From: Clostridiales bacterium
Lineage (GTDB): Bacteria; Bacillota_A; Clostridia; Christensenellales; Borkfalkiaceae
NCBI GenBank assembly: GCA_015055785.1
Contig: SVHQ01000108.1
Span: forward strand, 1-6,331
Direction: 5' to 3'
DNA length: 6,331 bases
The notes under the pieces were generated by a model that had not been told where the DNA came from, searched no databases, and worked only from the letters and a program-made list of their open reading frames with translations. Every line of letters starts with the position of its first letter. Positions within the stretch are counted from its first letter, which is position 1. A program made the translations under genes and the position numbers. This document shows, piece after piece, positions 1 through 5,474 of the stretch.

Positions 1-461
1 CCCGCAACAGAGAAACCGACAAAGTAAACGCCTTGGATTTGGGGGCAAACGATTATATAACAAAGCCGTTTGGCTCTGCGGAGCTTTTGGCTCGCGTTCG
101 TTCTGCTTTGCGAAATAGCCGACATAATCAAGAAGGACGATTGCCAAGCGCAAAATTTATCGTGGGCGATTTGGTCATTGATTACGAAGCAAGACAAATT
201 TTTATTAAAGACGAAGAAATCAGGCTTACGCAAACAGAATATAATATCGTGGCTTTTTTGTCTGAACATTCGGGAAAAATGATGACGTATGCAGCTATTA
301 TCAAAGCGATTTGGGGTGGTTATCCCGATGACGGCAGTATAAAAAAATTACAGGTGAATATGGCGAATATCCGCAAGAAATTTGGTACAAAACCGGGCGA
401 AGATAATTACATTACTAACGAGCTTGGCGTTGGGTATAGAATGAACGAAAAGAGCGATTAA
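1..461 (+). CDS. kdpE: OmpR-family response regulator, KdpE-like (5' end cut off by the window)
   Basis: This is the C-terminal two thirds of a DNA-binding response regulator. The reading frame is open from the left edge (first full codon at 3) to the TAA at 459-461, giving 152 visible residues against roughly 225-230 for complete KdpE proteins. The start and the phospho-acceptor Asp therefore lie outside the window. The visible part begins in the REC domain with RNRETDKVNALDLGANDYITKPF, which closely resembles the KdpE segment that ends in the conserved Lys-Pro dipeptide (Lys at 63-65). A linker follows, then an OmpR/PhoB winged-helix domain from about base 159 to the end, including RLTQTEYNIVAFL and the closing ITNELGVGYRM, both typical of KdpE. 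In the known family, KdpE is phosphorylated by the sensor kinase KdpD and activates high-affinity K+ uptake genes. No kdpD or kdpFABC is in view, but trkA and trkH downstream make a K+ role plausible. The subfamily call is less certain than the family call. Confidence 0.85.
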   Translation, partial: RNRETDKVNALDLGANDYITKPFGSAELLARVRSALRNSRHNQEGRLPSAKFIVGDLVIDYEARQIFIKDEEIRLTQTEYNIVAFLSEHSGKMMTYAAIIKAIWGGYPDDGSIKKLQVNMANIRKKFGTKPGEDNYITNELGVGYRMNEKSD

Positions 462-492
462 ATTATTCTTTACTAAATTTTTACCGTATATA

Positions 493-501
493 TGTTATAA
501 T
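493..501 (+). promoter_or_regulatory. Extended -10 promoter (TGT-TATAAT)
   Basis: A perfect consensus -10 hexamer TATAAT at 496-501 is preceded by the extended -10 dinucleotide TG at 493-494. No good TTGACA-like -35 box is found about 17 bases upstream, where the sequence is AT-only. Extended -10 promoters can do without one. Transcription would start near 508, after the regulator gene, and give a leader of about 185 nt before the CNNM/CorC gene. Seen in sequence; activity is inferred. Confidence 0.6.
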
Positions 502-541
502 ATATAAGTGAAAATTTTGAATTTATCATAAGGAGAAAAAC

Positions 542-649
542 GTGGACGACCTACCCCGATGTAGCCTGTTAAAAAGTTTCTTTTGTAAATCTTCTGTTTA
601 CAAGTATATAAACGTTCATAGGCTAACGATGTATTTCTTACGTTGTTAG
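542..649 (+). CDS. Putative 35-residue leader peptide (uORF)
   Basis: A GTG start at 542 lies six bases after a near-ideal Shine-Dalgarno AAGGAG (530-535), and the frame stays open for 35 codons to TAG at 647-649. The peptide begins MDDLPRCSLLKSFFCK, continues with a Ser/Val/Tyr/Lys-rich stretch, and ends LTMYFLRC. It is basic and partly hydrophobic, has three or more Cys, and resembles no family I know. The stop codon falls inside the 3' arm of hairpin B, and ribosomes on this ORF would disrupt all three leader stems, so a translation-coupled control role is plausible. The Asp-Asp-Leu-Pro N-terminus recalls acidic/proline-rich leader peptides of Mg2+ transporter genes such as mgtL, but this is only an analogy. 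Alternatively, the Shine-Dalgarno-like purines and the open frame are coincidental and the region acts purely as RNA. Confidence 0.35.
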   Translation: MDDLPRCSLLKSFFCKSSVYKYINVHRLTMYFLRC

Positions 650-651
650 CC
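621..651 (+). promoter_or_regulatory. Strong leader hairpin overlapping the uORF stop codon
   Basis: GGCTAACGATGTA (621-633) pairs along its whole length with TACGTTGTTAGCC (639-651), with two G-U wobbles and a five-base loop. It is the most stable-looking structure in the leader and ends 40 bases before the ATG of the CNNM/CorC gene. The following bases (ATTATGCTTTATATC) lack the U-tract of an intrinsic terminator. It could act as a pausing hairpin, an RNase-protecting end, or one arm of the alternative structure with 562-569. Confidence 0.6.
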
Positions 652-691
652 ATTATGCTTTATATCGGTAAATACAAATAGGAGAATTATA

Positions 692-1987
692 ATGGATATA
701 TTTTATCAACTACTTTTACAATTTATACTAATTTTACTTAACGCTTTTTTTGCGGCGACGGAAATCGCTATTATTTCCTTAAACGAGAAAAAAGTAAAAG
801 CCCGTGCGGAAGAAGGCGATAAAAAAGCCGCTAAAATGCTAAATATTATCAAAGATCCGACGAAATTTCTTTCGACAATCCAAATCGGCATTACGCTTGC
901 AGGTTTTCTTGGCTCAGCATTCGCAGCAGATAATTTTGCGGAAAGGCTTTCAGGTTGGCTCGTTACGACGTTTAACGTTTCGGCACAGGGCGCAAGCGTT
1001 ATTAATACGGTTTCGGTCATTTTGATTACTTTGATACTTTCTTATTTTACACTTGTTTTAGGCGAGCTTGTCCCTAAACGTTGGGCTATGAAACATAAGG
1101 AAAAACTTGCAAACGGAGTATGTGGCGTTATTTCTGTTTTGACAGTTATATTAAAGCCTGTTATATGGTTCTTAACCGTTTCTACAAACGGTGTTCTCCG
1201 TTTATTCGGTGTAAATCCAAATGAAGAAGATGAAACAGTATCGGAAGAAGATATTGTTTTAATGCTCGATGCGGGTGGCGATGAAGGAACACTTAATAAA
1301 GAAGATATAAAATATATTAAAAACGTGTTCAAACTCGACGGTATGACCGCAGAAGACGTAATGACACCAAGAATGAGTGTTGTGCGCATATCGGAAACAG
1401 CTGCCGACGAAGAAATTATGCAAGTGATTAAAACGGAAGGTTATTCCCGTATCCCCGTTTATTCGGGCGACGTGGATAATATTATTGGCGTTTTGTATGC
1501 TCGCGAGTACCTTTTGAAACGCGGAAATCCCGATTTTGAATTAAGACAAATTCTAAAAGAGCCTGTTTTCATTCCCAAGACTAAGCATTTGGACGTACTG
1601 TTTAAGGAAATGCAAAAAACGCATACGCATATCGTCATTCTTATTGACGAATACGGAATGACGACTGGCATCGTTACGATGGAAGATATTTTAGAGGAAC
1701 TTGTAGGTGAAATTTGGGATGAACAAGATGAACCGACAGAACTCATTATTAAAGAAACGGACGCAACTTATCGTGTAAAAACGAATGTTTCGCTCGATAC
1801 GTTTTTCGATTATTTTAATCTTGTCCCCGATCACAATATCAAATCGGCTACTGTAAATGGTTGGATTATAGAAACTCACGAGGATATTCCCGACGAAGGT
1901 TATTCGTTTGCATACGATAAACTTGTAATTACAGTTACGAAGGTTGAAAATATGCAAACACAGGAAATCAAAGTAGAAATTTCATAG
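692..1987 (+). CDS. CNNM/CorC-family transporter (DUF21, CBS pair, CorC_HlyC domain)
   Basis: This integral membrane protein of 431 residues is a full-length member of the CNNM/CorC ("hemolysin C-like") family. Characterised bacterial members export Mg2+ or otherwise support resistance to divalent cations; substrate specificity here is inferred. The DUF21 membrane domain spans about residues 1-170, with hydrophobic segments near 5-30, 62-80, 103-125 and 143-163. It carries the family signatures FFAATEIAI (19-27) and GELVPKR (124-130). Two CBS motifs follow: VMTPR (223-227) with GYSRIPVY (250-257), then VILIDEYGMTTGIVTMEDIL (315-334) ending ELVGEI, the usual nucleotide-sensing (ATP-Mg) pair. 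The last 80 residues are the CorC_HlyC domain. The ATG at 692 is set by GGAG at 681-684, and the N-terminus lands on the first membrane helix. The gene is the first after the leader at 508-691 and is probably controlled by it. It has no exact symbol because bacterial paralogues (corC, mpfA, paeA and others) cannot be separated by eye. Confidence 0.93.
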   Translation: MDIFYQLLLQFILILLNAFFAATEIAIISLNEKKVKARAEEGDKKAAKMLNIIKDPTKFLSTIQIGITLAGFLGSAFAADNFAERLSGWLVTTFNVSAQGASVINTVSVILITLILSYFTLVLGELVPKRWAMKHKEKLANGVCGVISVLTVILKPVIWFLTVSTNGVLRLFGVNPNEEDETVSEEDIVLMLDAGGDEGTLNKEDIKYIKNVFKLDGMTAEDVMTPRMSVVRISETAADEEIMQVIKTEGYSRIPVYSGDVDNIIGVLYAREYLLKRGNPDFELRQILKEPVFIPKTKHLDVLFKEMQKTHTHIVILIDEYGMTTGIVTMEDILEELVGEIWDEQDEPTELIIKETDATYRVKTNVSLDTFFDYFNLVPDHNIKSATVNGWIIETHEDIPDEGYSFAYDKLVITVTKVENMQTQEIKVEIS

Positions 1988-2056
1988 AAAAGACAATATG
2001 GGGAAAATATTATGGCTTGGTGGAAATGATGAGAAACGCCAACAAAGGAGTATTTT

Positions 2057-2335
2057 ATGAGTGAAATTCTTGAAACGATAATGCTGATATGCTTTGGTTT
2101 ATCTTGGCCTATCAGTGTAGTAAAGGCTTATAAGGCAAGAACGACCAAAGGACAAAGTTTACCGTTTATTTTATTGATTATTACAGGCTATATTGCGGGA
2201 ATTGCAGCAAAAATAATAACGAAAGAATTTAATTACGTGCTTATCGTTTATATAATCAATTTGGTAATCGTACTTTTCAATGTGGCGGTATATATTAGAA
2301 ACTACCGCTTGGATAAGATAAATAATATAAAGTAA
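2057..2335 (+). CDS. PQ-loop / SemiSWEET-like small membrane protein
   Basis: This 92-residue protein has three predicted membrane helices (about 4-22, 35-53 and 59-80) and a basic C-terminal tail (RNYRLDKINNIK). The segment FGLSWPISVVKAYKARTTKG (13-32) followed by QSLPF matches the MtN3/PQ-loop pattern of a helix ending in P-x-x-x-K and a basic loop before Ser-Leu-x-Phe. The second residue of the PQ signature is Ile instead of Gln. SemiSWEETs are half-size sugar transporters that work as dimers, and an Asn in the third helix (N68) sits where they carry a conserved Asn. Sugar transport is not proven for this divergent branch, and the ion-transport neighbours suggest the substrate may differ. 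The start at 2057 follows AAAGGAG (2044-2050). The gene is 69 bases after the CNNM/CorC gene with no terminator between. Its stop codon overlaps the Shine-Dalgarno site of the phosphate transporter gene, so the two are very probably cotranscribed. Confidence 0.75.
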   Translation: MSEILETIMLICFGLSWPISVVKAYKARTTKGQSLPFILLIITGYIAGIAAKIITKEFNYVLIVYIINLVIVLFNVAVYIRNYRLDKINNIK

Positions 2336-2340
2336 AGGAG
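2334..2340 (+). promoter_or_regulatory. Ribosome binding site overlapping the upstream stop codon
   Basis: AAAGGAG begins inside the TAA stop (2333-2335) of the PQ-loop gene and lies 11 bases before the ATG at 2352, slightly farther than usual. The arrangement suggests translational coupling of the phosphate transporter to the small membrane protein. Confidence 0.6.
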
Positions 2341-2351
2341 CGAACTACTTT

Positions 2352-3398
2352 ATGTCTATTGCAGAATTTTGGGGACAAATGACGGCGAATCCATTACTAT
2401 TTGTAGCCGTGGTTTTAACGCTTGGCGTTATTTTGGTAAACGGATGGACGGACGCGCCAAATGCGATTGCCACCTGCGTAGTAACGAGATGTATGTCCGC
2501 GAAAGCGGCTATCCTAATGGCGGCTGTATTTAATTTTCTCGGCGTGTTTATAATGACGCTTATCAATGCGACGGTTGCGGAAACCATCACGAAAATGGTC
2601 GATTTCGGAAGCGATCCCGACCAAGCTATCGTTGCATTAAGCGCGGCGTTATTTGCTATCGTGTTATGGGCTACGCTTGCGTGGGTATTCGGTATTCCCA
2701 CGAGTGAAAGCCACGCTTTAATAGCAGGTCTTACGGGTAGCGCGATTGCGCTCCATAACGGATTTGGCGGTGTAAACGGCGCGGAATGGGTAAAGGTTTT
2801 GTACGGCATCGGCATTTCCGTAGTACTTGGTTTCGGTTTAGGTTGGCTTGTTTGCAAGCTCGTTACAAAAATTTGTTATAATATGAACCGTCCCAAAACG
2901 GAGCCGTTCTTTAAGGGAGCGCAAATTGCAGGTGCGGCATCTATGGCGTTTATGCACGGCGCGCAAGACGGTCAAAAATTTATGGGCGTTATATTGCTCT
3001 GCGTATATATGGCGAACGGACAATCGTTGCCGTCGGATATAAATATACCGATATGGCTTATGCTCGTTTGTTCGATAGTTATGGCGGCAGGTACGGCGAT
3101 AGGCGGTAAGAAGATCATCAAGTCCGTCGGTATGGATATGGTAAAGCTCGAAAAATATCAAGGCTTTTCGGCGGATATTGCAGCGGCGGCGTCCCTTTTG
3201 TGCTGTTCGGTGTTCAGCCTTCCCGTTTCTACAACGCACGTAAAAACAACGTCTATTATGGGTGTAGGCGCGGTTAAACGTGTATCGGCTATCAACTTCG
3301 GTGTGGTTAAGGAAATGGTTTTGACTTGGGTATTGACGTTCCCCGGTTGTGGGCTTGTAGGCTTTTTAATGACAAAATTATTTATGTTCATATTCTAA
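2352..3398 (+). CDS. pit: PiT-family inorganic phosphate transporter
   Basis: This 348-residue polytopic membrane protein belongs to the PiT (PHO4) family, low-affinity cation-coupled phosphate symporters that in bacteria often move neutral metal-phosphate. Both halves of the internal duplication are visible. The first repeat has GWTDAPNAIATCV (31-43), the counterpart of the classical G-x-N-D-x-x-N-A box, and GIPTSESHALIAGLTGSAIA (114-133). The second has MHGAQDGQKFMG (201-212), a glycine-rich IGGKKIIKSVG (250-260), and PVSTTHVKTTSIMGVGA (291-307). About ten hydrophobic segments can be traced. It is much shorter than E. coli PitA (about 500 residues) because the central hydrophilic loop is small (around 172-190), as in many Firmicute and archaeal members. 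The gene starts 16 bases after the PQ-loop gene and ends 21 bases before the DUF47 gene, its usual partner, which strongly supports the call. The Asn of the first signature is Thr (position 33), while Asp34 and Asn37 are kept. Confidence 0.93.
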   Translation: MSIAEFWGQMTANPLLFVAVVLTLGVILVNGWTDAPNAIATCVVTRCMSAKAAILMAAVFNFLGVFIMTLINATVAETITKMVDFGSDPDQAIVALSAALFAIVLWATLAWVFGIPTSESHALIAGLTGSAIALHNGFGGVNGAEWVKVLYGIGISVVLGFGLGWLVCKLVTKICYNMNRPKTEPFFKGAQIAGAASMAFMHGAQDGQKFMGVILLCVYMANGQSLPSDINIPIWLMLVCSIVMAAGTAIGGKKIIKSVGMDMVKLEKYQGFSADIAAAASLLCCSVFSLPVSTTHVKTTSIMGVGAVKRVSAINFGVVKEMVLTWVLTFPGCGLVGFLMTKLFMFIF

Positions 3399-3419
3399 CA
3401 AAAAGGAGAAATATATAAA

Positions 3420-4040
3420 ATGGCAAAAGGCGATAAATTCTATTTTGAAAACTTTGTAAGCAATGCGGAACTTTCCCGAAAGGCGGCAAGCTATTTGGTG
3501 GAATGTCTTGAAAATTACGATTCGAGTAATATCGAAGAAATGCTTAAAAAAATGCACGAAATCGAACATAGTGCTGACGTGAAAAAACACGAGATGCGAG
3601 AGGCTCTTGCAAAAGCGTTTGTAACACCCGTTGATAGAGAAGATTTGGATATGCTCAGTCATCAGCTTGACGACGTGGTTGATTTAATTGAAGAAGTATT
3701 GCAAAAGTTCTATATTTACGATATACAAACGATAGATGCGCCCGCAATCGAATTTGCGAAAAATATTGTTAAATCTTGCGGTATCCTTTGTGAAATTATG
3801 GGCGAGTTTGAGAACTTCAAAAAATCAAAAACACTCCACCCCCTTATCGTTACATTGAACGATGTGGAAGAAGAATGCGACAAGCTGTATTTATCTTCTA
3901 TGCGTGCATTGACGAAGAAATCTACGGACGTTTTAGAAACGGTGTCTTGGCGTAAGATATACGAGAGTCTTGAAGCATGTGCGGACGCTTGCGAACACGT
4001 TAGCGAATGCGTAGGCTCGGTTATTATGAAAAACACCTAA
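3420..4040 (+). CDS. DUF47 / PhoU-like accessory protein of the PiT transporter
   Basis: This soluble, highly charged, all-helical protein of 206 residues belongs to the DUF47 (PhoU_div, "Pit accessory protein") family. PhoU-like proteins fold as two three-helix bundles that bind metal clusters through Glu/Asp-rich motifs. Here these are EIEHSAD (47-53), TPVDREDLDMLSHQLDDVVD (69-88), NDVEEECDKLY (147-157) and the closing LEACADACEHVSECVG (184-199), the last matching the E/D-x-x-D helix at the end of family members. The length is normal for the family. DUF47 genes are almost always paired with pit, as here (21-base gap), and are thought to modulate phosphate transport; the mechanism is not settled. 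AAGGAG (3403-3408) lies 11 bases before the ATG. The C-terminal helix is unusually rich in Cys (187, 191, 197), which is worth noting but is not a known family signature. Confidence 0.92.
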   Translation: MAKGDKFYFENFVSNAELSRKAASYLVECLENYDSSNIEEMLKKMHEIEHSADVKKHEMREALAKAFVTPVDREDLDMLSHQLDDVVDLIEEVLQKFYIYDIQTIDAPAIEFAKNIVKSCGILCEIMGEFENFKKSKTLHPLIVTLNDVEEECDKLYLSSMRALTKKSTDVLETVSWRKIYESLEACADACEHVSECVGSVIMKNT

Positions 4041-4048
4041 AAAACGAC

Positions 4049-4073
4049 GGGGTATATGGTGAACATATACCCT
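4049..4073 (+). terminator. Perfect inverted repeat between DUF47 gene and trkA; possible weak terminator or operator
   Basis: GGGTATATG (4050-4058) and CATATACCC (4064-4072) are exact reverse complements around a five-base spacer GTGAA, with one further G-U pair outside. The repeat starts nine bases after the DUF47 stop. A T-rich stretch (CTTTTTTATTT) follows, but only about ten bases beyond the stem, so it is a poor intrinsic terminator as drawn. It could instead attenuate read-through, stabilise the upstream mRNA 3' end, or bind a dimeric regulator of trkAH. The 69-base spacer 4041-4109 holds nothing else apart from the trkA ribosome binding site. Confidence 0.45.
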
Positions 4074-4099
4074 TAAACTATCTTTTTTATTTCCATTTT

Positions 4100-4104
4100 G
4101 GAGG
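4100..4104 (+). promoter_or_regulatory. Ribosome binding site that fixes the trkA start
   Basis: GGAGG lies five bases before the ATG at 4110. A TTG in the same frame at 4098 overlaps this site and would add four residues (Met-Glu-Val-Phe) before the Rossmann strand. The site therefore argues for the ATG at 4110, which gives the typical N-terminus MKIVIIGLGTIG. Confidence 0.8.
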
Positions 4105-4109
4105 TATTT

Positions 4110-5465
4110 ATGAAAATAGTCATTATAGGTCTTGGCACTATCGGTAAGACAATATTGAAAGTTCTTGCAAAAGAAAATCACAATATAACGATTATAGACG
4201 AGAAAAAAGATAAAATTGAAGAACTTATCGAGAAATACGACGTTTCGGGCGTGGTCGGAAACGGCGCGTGTATGGATATTCAAAAGGAAGCGAAAGTAAA
4301 AGACGCCGACCTTGTAATTACCCTTACGGATAGCGACGAATTAAACATTTTTGCTTGTATGGTTGCAAGAAAAGTTGGAGCGAAAAACACGATTGCACGT
4401 GTGAGAAACCCCGATTATAGCAATCAGATTGCGGAAATGAAAGACGATTTAGGGATTTCTATGCTCGTTAATCCCGAAAAAGATACCGCAAACGAAATAT
4501 TCAACCTTATAAACCTGCCCTCAATCGTGCAAGTAGAACACTTTGCAAAAGGTAGAGTTTTACTCGTAGAGATTTTGGTTGAAAAAGGTTGTTCTCTTAT
4601 AGGCGAAAGTTTGTATTCGCTCGGCAAAAAGTTTTCGACAAAAGTGCTTATTTGCGCCATTCAAAGAAACGGTCAAGTATTTATCCCGTCGGGCAACTTT
4701 ACGATAGAAGAAGGCGATAAACTTCACTTTACATCAGACGTTCATAAGTTGGGAGACTTTTTATCGGAAGCAAATCTCGTAAAATCTCCGCTTAAAAACA
4801 TTATGATTGTTGGTGGCAGTAAGATTAGTCTTTATCTTGCAGAACAATTATCCAAGAAGAAATATAAAGTAAAGTTGATTGAGAAAGATAGAAAAATTGC
4901 TGAAAGTTTAGCGGAAATATTGCCACGTGTAACTATTATTCACGGCAACGGGATGAAACACGATGTTCTTATTGAAGAAGGACTTGAAGGGATGGACGCT
5001 TTCATTTCTTTAACTGACATTGACGAAGAAAATATGGTCGCTTCTATGTTTGCGAACAAAATGAACGTTAAGAAAACTATTTCGCAAATCAAAAGCGACG
5101 ATTTAGTTGGTATGCTTTCAGAACTCGGTATGCACAATAATGTATCGGCAAAACACGTCGTGGCAAACAGAATAGCAAGTTATATCCGTGCGCTTGCAAA
5201 TAAACGTGGTAGTAACGTTTTAACCCTTTCCCGTTTGGTAAGCGGTCAAGTTGAAGCGTTAGAGTTTGCGGCTAAGGCTCAAGAAAAAATATATAACAAA
5301 CCGTTAAAGGAATTACATATTAAAGAAAATTGCTTGATTGCTTGTATAATAAGGGATAATCAAGTAATGATTCCTGATGGTAATTCTTGTATTAAGCAAG
5401 GCGATAACGTTATCGTTGTAACTACCCATAAGAATTTTGACGACTTAATGGATATTTTTATGTAA
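4110..5465 (+). CDS. trkA: TrkA, NAD-binding regulatory subunit of K+ uptake system
   Basis: This 451-residue cytosolic protein matches the length and layout of classical TrkA (about 458 in E. coli): two tandem RCK units, each an NAD-binding Rossmann domain (RCK_N) plus an RCK_C domain. Unit 1 starts with KIVIIGLGTIG (2-12), a perfect G-x-G-x-x-G, followed by Asp30 at the end of strand two and the conserved NGACMD (51-56) and TDSDELN (73-79). Its RCK_C spans about 138-222 and closes with FTIEEGDKLHFTS. Unit 2 starts at about 230 with IMIVGGSKISLYLAEQL. Its glycine motif is degenerate (G235, then Ser at 237 and 240), but Glu258, HGNG (278-281) and TDIDEENM (302-309) are kept; the second RCK_C is about 370-451. 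The TrkA ring binds the membrane face of TrkH and gates it in response to nucleotides; in many Firmicutes c-di-AMP also acts on RCK_C domains. The gene is nine bases upstream of trkH, confirming the pair. Confidence 0.95.
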   Translation: MKIVIIGLGTIGKTILKVLAKENHNITIIDEKKDKIEELIEKYDVSGVVGNGACMDIQKEAKVKDADLVITLTDSDELNIFACMVARKVGAKNTIARVRNPDYSNQIAEMKDDLGISMLVNPEKDTANEIFNLINLPSIVQVEHFAKGRVLLVEILVEKGCSLIGESLYSLGKKFSTKVLICAIQRNGQVFIPSGNFTIEEGDKLHFTSDVHKLGDFLSEANLVKSPLKNIMIVGGSKISLYLAEQLSKKKYKVKLIEKDRKIAESLAEILPRVTIIHGNGMKHDVLIEEGLEGMDAFISLTDIDEENMVASMFANKMNVKKTISQIKSDDLVGMLSELGMHNNVSAKHVVANRIASYIRALANKRGSNVLTLSRLVSGQVEALEFAAKAQEKIYNKPLKELHIKENCLIACIIRDNQVMIPDGNSCIKQGDNVIVVTTHKNFDDLMDIFM

Positions 5466-5474
5466 GGTGGTTGT

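Larger units (their letters stand above)
508..691 (+). promoter_or_regulatory. Structured 5' leader of the CNNM/CorC gene with alternative stems
   Basis: The leader contains three pairings that can be read by eye. Hairpin A is 582-590 with 596-604 (core TTGTAAA/TTTACAA, pyrimidine loop). Hairpin B is 621-633 with 639-651, 13 pairs including two G-U, with loop TTTCT. A long-range stem C pairs 562-569 (TAGCCTGT) with 618-625 (ATAGGCTA), eight pairs with one G-U, and encloses hairpin A. Stems B and C share 621-625 and so exclude each other, which is the layout of an attenuation or riboswitch-like switch. A small ORF (542-649) runs through the whole structure. Hairpin B is not followed by a U-run, so a plain intrinsic terminator is unlikely. 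No CU-rich segment that would mask the Shine-Dalgarno site at 680-684 is evident. I do not recognise a known class: the M-box and the ydaO c-di-AMP signatures are absent. Confidence 0.5.

Noticed and set aside
70..282. Second + strand open frame over the response regulator gene
   Set aside because: The KdpE frame shows REC and winged-helix motifs across the same bases; this is an overlapping shadow.
621..651. Intrinsic terminator in the leader
   Set aside because: The stem is strong but no U-tract follows (ATTATGCTTTA), so it is listed only as a hairpin.
508..691. M-box (Mg2+), ydaO (c-di-AMP) or yybP-ykoY (Mn2+) riboswitch
   Set aside because: These would fit the neighbouring genes, but the conserved core sequences I know for these classes are not present; only generic hairpins are seen.
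1988..2056. Terminator or promoter between the CNNM/CorC gene and the PQ-loop gene
   Set aside because: Only a five-pair AT stem (around AATAT/ATATT) can be drawn, without a T-run, and no recognisable -35/-10 pair.
2345..2857. Long antisense open frame opposite the phosphate transporter gene
   Set aside because: It lies entirely over a well-supported PiT gene, has low-complexity Thr/Ala/Pro composition typical of an antisense shadow, and no convincing start or family resemblance.
4098..4109. Start of trkA at the TTG at 4098
   Set aside because: This TTG overlaps the GGAGG ribosome binding site and would add residues before the Rossmann strand; ATG at 4110 is correctly spaced.
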